DNA of 64,000 nt, from contig OX375883.1 of NCBI GenBank assembly GCA_947359465.1, positions 17,610,088 to 17,674,087 on the forward strand, given 5' to 3'. The notes under the pieces were generated by a model, which saw only the letters and a list, made by a program, of their open reading frames with translations, ran no database searches and was not told the origin of the DNA. Positions 22,591-32,730 of this stretch are shown one piece after another (within the stretch, counting starts at the first letter, position 1; each line of letters starts with the position of its first letter). The stretch is from Metellina segmentata. Taxonomy: Eukaryota > Arthropoda > Arachnida > Araneae > Tetragnathidae. The position numbers and the translations under genes were made by a program.

Positions 22591-22979
22591 AATTTGTTTT
22601 TTTTTAGCATATAATGGCACAAAATTGTTTACAATAATGAAAAAAACAAAGAAACAATGCTAACCCATCCTAAAAAAAAGAAGTATTAATCTTAAAATAT
22701 ATATATATTTATTTATGAAAAGAAATAACGTTGTTGGGTCCAAGTGCTTCACTATCAGGATCGGCTGAGTGTGTTCGTTCAGCTCCCTCTCCATACTGAG
22801 TGCAATGAGGAATTTGCATTGTTTTTTGTTTAATATTTTTATTTGATGGAAGAGAAAAAAACAGGAATAATGGTATATTTTTTTCTTAATTTTTGAATGC
22901 GGATAATTAATTAAAAATTGTTTAAGTTTGCAGTTAGGCATTTGGCGCGAAAACGGTACTTTTGCAATGGCTGCTCTGG

Positions 22980-22996
22980 TGACGTCACTGTGCATG
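22980..22996 (+). promoter_or_regulatory. CRE-containing motif shared with another transposon gene
   Basis: TGACGTCACTGTGCATG contains a palindromic CREB/ATF site and lies 80 bp before the THAP gene start. The exact 17-mer recurs in reverse at 30594-30610, upstream of the minus-strand SWIM-type gene. The rest of 22600-23077 shows no gene. Confidence 0.45.
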
Positions 22997-23077
22997 TAAA
23001 CAAACAGCGCAATACGTTGTTTATGTTAGATTCTGTGATTGCCATTTGATTTTCTGTGGAAATTCTTTATTTTTGCA

Positions 23078-25449
23078 ATGAGTGAGAACGAAAAACCACC
23101 TCACAAGTACGGTATTGTACCTTGTTTCGTAAACACAACTTCAAATTCAGTTGATAAGCTGTTTTTTAGCGTTCCAAAGGATCCAGTTAAAAGAAAAGCG
23201 TGGACTAACGCAATGAAACGGGATGAAATGAGAAATACTAAATTAACGAATAAATCATCTGTCTGGTGTTGTGAAGATTATTTTTCGGTGAGTAAATATT
23301 TGCTTTTCTTTAAGTAATATTTAATAGGATTAAAAACAAACTAGATAATCCTTGAGGGGTCCGGGACTCAAAATTCTCAAATCAGCAATTTTAAAGTTTT
23401 TTTGTTCGGAAATATTTTCTGTAGGTTTTCATTGTATTTTACAATTGTAATATTATTTATTATTTTTTAAGATAATAAAAAAATTGGACTTTTTTTTCAT
23501 ATTTTGGGTCTCAGACCCTTAGATGCAATAAAAGGCCTGATAGCCTGAAGTTCAATATTCTGTGACTTAAAATATTACATACTTGCACACAAGATTACTA
23601 TGTTATGCCCTTACGAAAATTACTAACAAAATGTATTCATTTATTGCTATTTTTTATAATACATTAAAGTATTATATTAGATTTTGCAAATAAAAATTAT
23701 TAATACTATCTTGCACACAGTATAATTGGTTGTTATTATATAAATACCTATTGTAACTGGTTAAATGATAAACAATGACTTTAGCTTTCAATTAACAAAA
23801 CCCATGAGTTATCTCACTACAATTCAGGTCGTTTTCAACAAATTGATTCATGCAAACAGTGCAAAACACTGAAATAATAATCTTTATTTTAGAAATTCAT
23901 AATACACAATACTGCGAGAGTAAAAAAAACCAGTCAACATTACTTTGAATTTTGAGTGACTTTGCTGTGTTCTTTTAGGTTTTGTGTTCTTTTCGCAAAG
24001 CATCTATGACAGATTCTCTTCCTTCTTTAAACTTTTGATACCAATCAAATACTAACAAAATATGTAACTTTTTAAAATTTTCCCTTATGTATTTCAGTTA
24101 AAGGATGATATGGATAACTTTTGGCAATGGAGCCCAACTAAGGATGTAAAGAGGCTACAACTGAAAGCAGGGGTATTCCCACATATGTTTCAATGTCAGA
24201 AAAAGAATGTAATGCCTTCAGCAGAGAGGAAAGGTGAGAAGAAAAGAAAGCGTATGTTTTTGATTGAGGAAGCAATTTCATCTACATCAGTGCCATCCCC
24301 ATCTACCTCCAACTGTCAGGAAGAATTTGTAGATGAGATTATTGAAGATGCAAAAGATAAGTGCATCCAAATGAACCTTCGAAAACCCTTTAGAAGCAAG
24401 GGAACACACGTCTATAGAAGTTTCTTCTGTTGCTTGTTCCCCCATCAAAATTGTTAAAAATGTTGGAACATGCACTTCACCCCAAAAAGGGACAAACACT
24501 TATGAAAGTGACCTGTCTGCAGAATCAGATAGTGATGTTGAGTGTTCGAGTCCAAGTTCAGTTAATTTGGGCTCAGAAAATGAGGAGTATGCATCCAAGC
24601 AACACATGATACAAGGAACTGTTCTGTCGATTGAGAAAGAACCAAAGCTATTCTTAGATCTGCCTTAGAAGAGTTTTTTATAGCAAAATTGTTTTGTGAA
24701 AAAGCCCCACTGCCTACCAACCACATATATATTGTACTAAAGAAGCTGCGCTTGAACTCCCCATTTGCAATATTGGCAATTGACTTTGGATTGGCAATCA
24801 GCACAATCAGTAGGATTTCTTCGAACTCCCTACCTCTGATTGCAAAATTAATGCAGGATCTCATTGTGTGGCCGAAAGAGGAAGAAATCCTTAAACATCT
24901 GCCAATTCCTTTCCGTAAACGATATGCGAAAGTTGTATCGATTATAGATTGTATGGAAATTGAAATTAAAAAGCCAAGTGATCCTGTGCAGCAAGCTCTA
25001 ACTTGGTCAAATTATTATAATTGTAATACTCTTAAGTATTTAGTTTCATGTACTCCAGATGGCCTCGTTAACTTTATTTCAGATGGTTATGGCGGACGAT
25101 CGTCTGATCTTGTCATTGTGGAAGACTCTGGGTATTTACAGAAATTAATTCTTGGGGCTTTTGTTATGGCAGACAGAGGATTCAAAAATATCTACACTGC
25201 TAGCACAGAGAGGCTGCACTCTAGTTAGACCACCATCTGTATCTGCCTCCAGAGTGAGCACTAAAGCTGAAGTGAAGAACTGAAAAAGAATAGCTGCTCT
25301 GCGTATTCCCGTAGAACGTGTCATTGGCAGGCTGCGGGATTTTAAATTACTAGCTCCACATGCATGCGTAGACAATCATTTTACTCCAATTTTGGACAAT
25401 GCCGTAGTTGTTGCTTGTGGCATTGTAAATATGCAGGATCATTTAATAA
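23078..25449 (+). pseudogene. THAP-domain / DDE_Tnp_4 transposase gene, two or more exons
   Basis: Exon 1 (23078-23287) encodes a THAP-like C-x-...-C-x-H-type finger with DKLFFSVPKDPVKRKAW and ends at GTGAGT. The intron runs 23288-24097 (810 bp). Exon 2 begins LKDDMDN and reaches the conserved LKAGVFPHMFQC. After a frame change near 24440-24660 the catalytic region follows: SIIDCMEIEIKKPSD (first Asp), TWSNYY, FISDGYGGRSSD, ADRGFK (second Asp). After a stop at 25226, IPVERVIGRLRDF (Glu) follows in another frame. The order is typical of THAP-fused IS5/PIF-type transposases. Frameshifts make this copy inactive. Confidence 0.8.
23351..23522. repeat. short non-autonomous (MITE-like) element in the THAP gene intron
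   Basis: The left end GAGGGGTCCGGGACTCAAAA and the right end, read in reverse (AAGGGTCTGAGACCCAAAAT), form inverted repeats. They resemble the ends of the Mutator-like element at 32736 (AGGGGGTCCGAGACACAAAA). About 170 bp, no coding capacity. Probably a deletion derivative mobilised by such elements. Confidence 0.5.
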
Positions 25450-25559
25450 AAATCAAACATAATGTAATAATAATTGTAATATTTTGTTTGTTATTGTTAA
25501 TTTTTATCATTTTTCAATTCAATTCAATTTTTTTCTCACACGGATGGGGCCGAGGTGGG

Positions 25560-25945
25560 AGGAATGAGGCGACATGTCTTTGTCGAATTCTCTAACACGT
25601 CTATTGTACATACGCGAATAACCCATAGACACCTCCTCCTCGGAGAAGATCATCCCATTTGCAATTACTGCATTTGCTCACTAACCGTTAAACACATTTT
25701 AATAGAATGTTTTCATTTTAATAGGCAACGACATAAACATTTTAATTCTTATACATTGACTCTAGAAGACATGGTCGGAGAGAATCCTCATCCAAATATT
25801 TTTAGCTTTTTACATGACATTTTGGTTTTATCCATCACATATAATTTTATATAGTATTCATTAATTATGTTTCGACTCATTTCACTTTATTATTATATTA
25901 TATATATGGTTTTTTTTATCTTGAGTTTGTGGCATAAGTAGAGAT
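25560..25945 (+). mobile_element. jockey LINE 3' fragment (copy 3)
   Basis: The frame 25555-25854 repeats the ORF2 C-terminus (ITHRHLLLGEDHPICNYCIC). It is followed by the same 3' UTR as in copies 1 and 2 (CATTTCACTTTATTATTATA). 5'-truncated. Confidence 0.85.
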
Positions 25946-26127
25946 AATATAGGGGTTCTGGAACAAGAGGATTGAGGATTTTAGGCTCAGAGGATTGGAG
26001 ATGAGATAAGCCTTTAATGGAAGATGGTCGTCGTTTGATAAGGTATTCGGGTAATCCCTGTTGCGTTTGGCGCAGCATGTCCGTTTTTGGACCTTGCGCC
26101 GTAAAATTTCAAAATCCAATCCAATCC
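25946..26127 (+). mobile_element. 3' terminus of a second LINE family
   Basis: A short segment ends in GGCGCAGCATGTCCG...CCAATCCAATCC. The same terminus was captured as the nested insertion at 8053-8116. It abuts the jockey 3' end directly. No ORF. Confidence 0.5.
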
Positions 26128-26584
26128 TGGAATTACTGATAAGGTTTGTGTAGTTTACTGATAAGCTATAGAAAGAGGGGAGATAACGGTTGATGGAAGG
26201 ATATCAGAGGGTCGTGAGGGAAGGGGAGATAAGGAGATGTGTTTTTATTCAATAATTGTTTTATTTTTACAAAAATTAATTAAAACGCTTAGACCCAAAG
26301 AAATTTACTTGTTTTTTTTACATGTTGTTTATAAACGCTGTATAAAAGGTATAAAGTGAATCATACATGTGGTTTTACAAAGTCTTAAACTTTTAGGACA
26401 TGATCAAGAGCCTTTCTATTTGATTATATATACAATCTTAATGAAGCAGCAGGTTGAGCCTATATACTTACTTACTGATAGTGTCCCAGACTGAAGTCTC
26501 TAGAACTTGACCATACGTTTTAGACAGAGCGAGTGTAAGGGGTTGTTATCTTATAAACTGAGGGGGTGAATTCACATTAAACCC

Positions 26585-26620
26585 TATATAAGAACGATTA
26601 GGGTCACAGAACTTCATTCA
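26585..26620 (+). promoter_or_regulatory. TATA box and probable initiator of PolB copy C
   Basis: TATATAAG at 26585-26592 lies about 30 bp before CTTCATTCAATG, an initiator-like context. The first ATG of the C2H2/PolB gene follows at 26665. This is a host-type RNA polymerase II core promoter. Confidence 0.45.
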
Positions 26621-26664
26621 ATGCGAGAATTAACATCTGAGAAAAAGTAACCGCTTTAACGAGG

Positions 26665-28960
26665 ATGTCTCTCGAAGAGGAATTTGAAACCACCGAGCTT
26701 CCCCTCACCGATGAAATTACATCTCTTGCCGATTTTGGGGATATTTCGGATGCCGAATTATTACAACCGTTTGACGGCTTGGATTGTCCTGTTTGTGGTA
26801 AAGCTTTTTCTCTTAGACATAATATTTCAAGGCATATGCGAAGTGTGCATGCTTAGAACCGGCACAAGTGTCTGCAATGTGAAAGAACATTCGATCGTCT
26901 CGATAGTTTAAAAAGACATCAAAACAATAATTGCAAAGGACAGAAAAGGAAAGCGGCTGATTCTGAACCCTCTACATCAGAAGGAATTAATGGTCCTTCA
27001 ACCTCAAGAGCAAGAATCACCCCTGCAAAGACTCTGAACACTTTTTCCACCATTGAATTGTTTCCGACAGACGAAACAAAAAACGACATTCAGACATTTC
27101 TTCAATCCATTCAACCTGAACTTGCTGAGAAAATTTCTGATTTTGCAAGAGCTGAAAACGGTGTCAAATTTTATTTAAATCTCGTTTGCGTACTCACAAG
27201 AAGGGTTTTAGAGGAGCAGTATGAGACTTCTACTGCCTACTTCAGGAGTAAATGCGACATCGTTCTGGCTGAATCTCCACTCAACCTTCAAGTTTCACTT
27301 GATAAAGTACAAACACTTTTTAAAGTTTATTTTAACATTTGTAACTCAATTCATACCTATTTTGCTTACTAAGTCGTTAATATTTTTATTTGAAATATAG
27401 AACCGCTCACCTGATGATTTTACTTGAATTAATTTCTTTATTTTTGAAAGTTAGTTCTATTTATTTTATGAAACTCACCTTTAATAATTTTATTCCCTAA
27501 ATTTAATTACAGGTCATTGGCAACAACATCTTACATCCCTCTCCCTGAGAAACTTCAGCTGAAGCATGCAATCATCAATATTCAAAAATGAAGATGAGAA
27601 ATGTTTTCTTTGGAGCATTTTAGCTGCTATGCAACAGAGAACCCGCATAGGGTGAGTAATTATCTTGCATTTGAAAACAGTCTTAATGTAACTGGCATTG
27701 ATTTCCCCCACTCCTCTCGATCAAATTGATAAATTTGAAAGACTTAATGAGATATCCATTAATGTGTTTGCTTACGAAAATGAAATATTCCCCTTGCAAA
27801 TAACTAAACATAAATTTAATACACATAGTAACTTGTTATTAATTTCCAACGAAGACAAAAGACATTTTTGTCTCTTTAAAAATTTGAATGCCCTCTTATC
27901 AGATCTAACAAAATACAAAGGACAATCTTTTTACTGTAATTATTGCCTACACCGCTTTTTCAGTCTAAGTACTCTCATTTCTCATGCTGCAATTTGTAAA
28001 GAACACGGCACTCAAAAAATTAAACTGCCCTCTGAAGAAAAAAAAATGGCTTAAGTTTCAAAGCTTTCATATGCAACTCCCTGTCCCCTTCACGATTTAT
28101 GCGGACTTTGAGTGTATTTTGGAAAAACAAGTCACTTGTCTCCCGAACCCCACCCGTTCTTACACTATCCCTATTTCTGATCGCATTCCTTGCGGGTACG
28201 CCTATGTCATTGTTGGTCCTGATGGTAAATTGGTTAAAGATCCAGTTATTTATCGTGGGGAGCAAGCTGTGGAGAATTTTCTTACTAGACTTCTTTTTGA
28301 GGCAGATTTATTATTAGATACTATTCATAATTATTAGATACTATTCAGAGACACTTAAAAACAAACGTGCCTATCGTTTTTTCCGTTCAAGATGCAGAAA
28401 ACTTTGCTACAGCTACAGCTTGTCACATTTGCGACCAACTACTCCACGATAGAGTCAGGGACCATGACCATTTAACCGGTCGATATAGAGGTGCTGCCCA
28501 CAATAAGTGTAACTTTAAGCTACAGCTTGTCACATTTGCGACCAACTACTTCTCCACGATAGAGTCAGGGACCATGACCATTTAACCGGTCGATATAGAG
28601 GTGCTGCCCACAATGAGTGTAACTTAAATTTTAAATTAGCCTCCCATATCCCTGTTATTATGCATAAGTTGAGGGGTTATGATAGTCATTTAATAATTCA
28701 CACACACACAAACCCTTGGTAAAATTAAAAATAGAAAAATTCAATGCATTCCGAATAACACAGAACAATTTATTTCCTTCTCCCTTAGCCCGGACACGTA
28801 TATTGACCATACCAAAAAATGAATTTACAGTTGGTTTAAAAATTTTTAAACTACTAGCTGTCTGTGCAAAGTTTCAAGGCCAGGACGACCGAGTGTGTTT
28901 ATCGGTAGATGTCGTCAAAAAATTTATTCATCCAACTGGATATTAAAGTCAAAAAACTTT
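26665..28960 (+). pseudogene. PolB copy C: C2H2 zinc-finger N-terminus, adintovirus-type polymerase
   Basis: ATG 26665 opens an acidic N-terminus and a C2H2 finger (CPVCGKAFSLRHNISRHM), followed past a stop at 26854-26856 by a second finger-like segment. Next come an all-helical region (27058-27372), a gap or intron to about 27510, the block YIPLPEKLQLKHAI, and the frame 27698-28054 with ISINVFAYENEIFPL and a CNYCLHRF zinc site. The exonuclease start FTIYADFECILEK is near 28090. After a stop at 28335, CHICDQLLHDRVRDHDHLTG (an endonuclease-VII-like HNH insert) appears. The polymerase palm is missing. Several stops; broken gene. Confidence 0.75.
28412..28628 (+). repeat. 107-bp tandem duplication inside PolB copy C
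   Basis: The segment starting GCTACAGCTTGTCACATTTG at 28412 is repeated from 28519, with a 3-base insertion and one substitution (AATAAG versus AATGAG). It duplicates the DHDHLTGRYRGAAHN region and shifts the frame. Confidence 0.85.
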
Positions 28961-28961
28961 A

Positions 28962-29290
28962 CTCTCTAATTGGATGGTGCACCACCTCACTGGTCAGGTG
29001 ACACATGAAATTGCCTCGATTAACATCTTCACCAATGGATTGGACAAAGCGGCGACTACAGCATGTCACTAACTCAATGGTCAACCAGTTGCCCTGATTT
29101 AATACCATGTGACTTTTTCTTTGGGGCTACATAAAGGATAACGTATTTAACCCTTCTGTTGATAAAGCGCAGTTAAAACAGCGTATCGCAACCACTATCA
29201 TTGCACTTGCTTCAGATACCCTAACATGCGTCTGAGGTTACTGGTTTGATGTGTGTAGTGAGACTAAGGGTGCACACATAGAACACGTGA
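28962..29290 (+). pseudogene. mariner/IS630-type transposase C-terminal fragment
   Basis: Broken frames contain QLDGAPPHWSG-like and PCDFFFWGYIKDNVFNP blocks, the second and third catalytic Asp regions of an IS630/mariner enzyme. They differ from the intact DD41D enzyme at 10842. No terminal repeats seen. PolB C ends against it near 28960. Confidence 0.6.
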
Positions 29291-29619
29291 CTGTCTCTAA
29301 AAAAACTTTAAACATTCACCTACTCTTCTGTTACAGGTAACATAAAATATCTTACGTTGTCACTATTATATAGTGCATTGAAATTGTATACTTACTTATG
29401 AATCACCCAGAACAATGTTTGTTCACCAAACAAAATTTTAGCTAGTAAGCATTTTAAATCAAAACCGTGTTAATTATGAAATTTCTTTTTGCAAAATTAA
29501 TTATAAATAAACATTTTAAGATTATTACAACATGATAACTGGAGTTTTAATGTTGCTTTCTGGCAACAAATGAAATCAATAACAGACCTGGATTTGAACT
29601 CGGTAATACTAGAAATGCA

Positions 29620-30440
29620 AATCAAATTAAACCTACCTAAAGAAGCAGCACAATCATCACACTGAACAGAGAGCACCTCCTCCTCAACTTCATTGCATAT
29701 CAATGACACATAAGCATTATTCCGTACGCTATGTTCAGGTGTGACTTTTGCTTTGACTGTACAAGTGATAGTCTCCATTTTAACTTGGACATAACCAACC
29801 GCATTGTCGCCATAACTCTCATGTCCTGACCTGAAGACAGAACACAATATTTTTAAAATATATAAAAACTTAAATGAAAATTATTTACCATTGTAATAAA
29901 AAATTATATAATTCAAGTTTGGTTTTACAATTTGTATTGTAATTAAATTTAAGTATTTCAGCCATGAGGCATTTGTCTTTTCAATGCAAAATTTATTTGG
30001 AAATTCCAAATTATATAATTAACTTAATAATTTTGGTTAGAATAATGCTATAGTTCTACTTCTTAACGGAAATAAAATACTACTTTTCAATTTTTTTCTA
30101 TTATATAATTTTTGGTGCTGTACAGTAGTGTTCAGCACATCTATTGAATTCACAATAAACTAGTACAAGTCAATTATAGACCTACAGGCAGAAGAGTATT
30201 ATAGTGTTTCAATGTGCAATAAAAAAATTAAATTTTTAAGTATTAATTGAGAACTTCCTTAATCTCAATTAGTTTTAGGTCAATTTATGAATGTTACTAA
30301 AGATCATACATACGTCATAGCTTAAAACTCCTAGTATTTCTGCTCCTATAAAATCCGGATTTTTCTCCAAGAAAGAAAACATGGAAATCGTATCTATCTT
30401 GGGAAGGTTATCAGATTGGCCTTTGACAAATCCCGGTAAA
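29620..30440 (-). pseudogene. SWIM-type/YqaJ recombinase-family gene, N-terminal exons
   Basis: The exon near 30440-30311 starts MSILPGFVKGQSD and contains IDTISMFSFLEKNPDF. The next exon, from about 29840, contains GHESYGDNAVGYVQVKMET, CTVKAKVTPEHS and SVQCDDCAASLG, the start of a SWIM-like zinc motif, ending at a GTAGGT donor near 29636. I recognise the order from a dispersed arthropod family whose C-terminus is a YqaJ-type exonuclease. That catalytic part is not in the window. The stretch 29850-30270 between exons looks intronic. Confidence 0.55.
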
Positions 30441-30744
30441 ATCGACATCGTAAACGAAATATACAATAAAATAAACGAAAGATGATTATAAAAGTTAAAC
30501 ACAGGTATAAAATTTAGTTAAAACGATAAAAGGATTGAAGTGGAAAAGGCGAGCGAAAACAGCATCAGTTTCAACACGTAAATATTGATACTTCATGCAC
30601 AGTGACGTCAGAGCCAATCACGTAGCGTTGTGCGATTACGTCATTTTTCGCTTTTATAAAACTAAATTTGTAATTTATGTAACTTTTTTTCGATATTTAA
30701 AGCGGCATATTCGAAAAAGGTGAAGCTGAAATTATAAATTTGAG

Positions 30745-31425
30745 CAATTTCCTCAGATCCGCAACTTCTCCATTCAGTTCCGAAAAGAATTGGGTTGCCT
30801 CACAGAAAGCTTGTGATACATCACTTATAAGCTAAATAAAAATAAATAAGTTGCATATCCAAAGGTAAAAAAAAAGTTCGTATTTAAAAAAACAATTTAT
30901 ACATACAAAACAGAAAGAAATCACGAAAATAAAATCAATTAACGTTTAAGAACATACAGTTATAATCTGCAATTAAAGTAATGTTATTATTATTGCTCAT
31001 AAAAGCAAAATATCACTAATAAAAAAATAAGGAAAATAAATAGTAATATTACGTCGTTCTCTACTTCGAAAAACTGTTGTGTCAGCTCATCCAGTATCAA
31101 CAAAATAATGTATTTAATTTATATTGTAATAAAAACATCTAAAATCGCATTTGTTAACATTTACATTAGATAAAATGCAAATATACTATACATAGAGGTT
31201 ATAAACCAAATAAAAACTTTTAAACATAGAAACCATAAAATGCCAAAGATATTCATCAAGAACACTATATAATTTGATCACGTTTCTACGTTCATATTTG
31301 TTACTAGAAAAAATGCAAAATTGTGTAATAGCCAATAAGACACTCAATAGATATTTAAAAGAAAATAGATTAAATACTTGATCATCTTCAACAATCATTG
31401 GTATGTCAGCGTCTTCGAACAATAC
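30745..31425 (-). pseudogene. relic of PolB N-terminal microexons (third copy)
   Basis: Minus-strand modules: 31378-31425 (48 nt) VLFEDADIPMIVEDDQ followed by GTATTT; 31053-31100 (48 nt) LILDELTQQFFEVEND followed by GTAATA; and from 30831, after TTTAG, LISDVSQAFCEATQFFSEL. They align with exons at 53656, 53936 and 54115 of PolB copy B (VLFEDSDMPM, LLSEILQEFIEASSFF). The two upstream acceptors appear to have lost their AG. No polymerase domain follows. Confidence 0.6.
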
Positions 31426-31557
31426 CCAAGATAATGATAAAAATTAAAATGTAACTAATGAAACAAGATTTCATTACATTATATTTGAAAACATTTATAC
31501 TATAAATTAGGGATTTTCTTAACATGATTGAAGTATTTGAATAATCCATAATTCAAA

Positions 31558-31725
31558 ATGGCAAAGGTTCTTTTTCAACAGAAAGGCAAAGGTACACGTA
31601 GCAGTAACATTGTCGAAGTTAAAAATGGTATAGCTTCAGAGAATATGGTGAAAGCTTGGGTACCCCGAGGTAACACATTAATGAAAGAAGTTTTCAAAAA
31701 TCACGTGACACCAGGAAACTCGTAG
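31558..31725 (+). CDS. small ORF, unknown
   Basis: ATG 31558 to TAG 31723 gives 55 residues starting MAKVLFQQKGKGTRSS, with no recognisable domain. It lies in a 300-bp stretch between the microexon relic and the CRE-rich repeat. It may be chance or an exon of a mobile gene. Confidence 0.2.
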   Translation: MAKVLFQQKGKGTRSSNIVEVKNGIASENMVKAWVPRGNTLMKEVFKNHVTPGNS

Positions 31726-31734
31726 TCTAAGGTA

Positions 31735-32700
31735 TGTTCAACTTGTTTGTGACGTCACACCCTAAACCAGTTACACCTTGTATTCCTTCGTGCTTGTGCT
31801 CGGAAGAAATTCACCGCAATCAGAATAAGACAGATTCGGTTATGTTTGTGACGTCACACCCTAAATCACTTAAACCTTGTATTCCTGCGCGCCTACGCTC
31901 GGTAGAAATTCTATGTGATTAGGTACCTACATATTGTAACATGTAATCTGATGTCACACAGTTGCTACTTCTCCAAGAAAAGATTCCTAAACATATTTAA
32001 ATCTATGTAGAATAGGTATTCGTGGCCGAACGGTCATAATCATTAAACTAACCATCAAACCCAGTACTTTTGTACTGAGTTCGAACCCCAACAAAATATC
32101 ACCATAATTATATTTAATTTCTGCAGATTTTAATATTTTTATTCAAGTAAGTTTCAATAGATGGCGCCACGGGTTTTTGTTTTACTATTCGTACGTGCGC
32201 GTTCCTACAATTTTCTCTGAAGAAAAAAAATCAAAGTTCGAAATGTAAACACTCATACTCTTCGTGACGTCACACTTGGTGTTGACACTCATCCGTAAAA
32301 AAACTTCCATGTAATTAAGAAAATTTGAAGTAAAACAACTCAACTCCATTCCCAGAAATTGTAAATTATTTTAAATAGAAGTAGGAATCCAACACCTCAA
32401 CTTTACTCTACATGACATCACATCAAAATCTCAAACAATCTCAAGTCACAAACGTAAACACACCGCCTGTTGCCATTCAACAGTAGAAAAACTAAAAAAA
32501 AAATTTAAACCAAAACTAACAACTCAACTCCATTTGACCCTAATGTTTTTATTCAACAGCAGGGCCCCCTATACCTCAACTTGACAATCAATACGTCTCT
32601 TTCTGTTTTGGATGACACGCTATGCCGTTTCTAAGTTACGCCCCTTTTTGATGACTTCACTTCCGCCACGTATATGATGGTGGTATACTACTGACGGGCT
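31735..32700 (-). repeat. CRE-rich ~1-kb repeat, copy a
   Basis: An inverted, diverged copy of 52150-53105. Shared landmarks in reverse order: GTGACGTCA sites, the tRNA-like module, the TTGCCATTCAACAGTAGA segments and the GGAAGTGA(A/C)GTCAT end. Inside, a 70-bp unit starting GTTTGTGACGTCACACCCTAA is duplicated (about 31742 and 31845). No coding capacity. Probably a non-autonomous mobile element. Confidence 0.65.
32022..32096 (+). repeat. tRNA-Ser/Leu-like module (SINE-type pol III promoter boxes)
   Basis: GTGGCCGAACGG resembles an A box and GAGTTCGAACCCC matches a B box, spaced about 45 bp apart with a long variable-arm-like palindrome (AGTACTTTTGTACT). The acceptor stem does not pair, so it is not a functional tRNA gene. 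The other repeat copy (about 52705-52790, reverse) retains the same module in degenerate form. Confidence 0.45.
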
Positions 32701-32730
32701 CACTACACTTAATTTTCCCGATTATTTATT

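Noticed and set aside
22660..22995. 111-codon minus ORF upstream of the THAP gene
   Set aside because: AT-rich, hydrophobic low-complexity text with no family match; overlaps the likely promoter of the THAP gene.
32022..32096. Functional tRNA gene
   Set aside because: A- and B-box-like sequences are present but the acceptor stem does not pair and no proper cloverleaf forms; treated as a SINE-like module.
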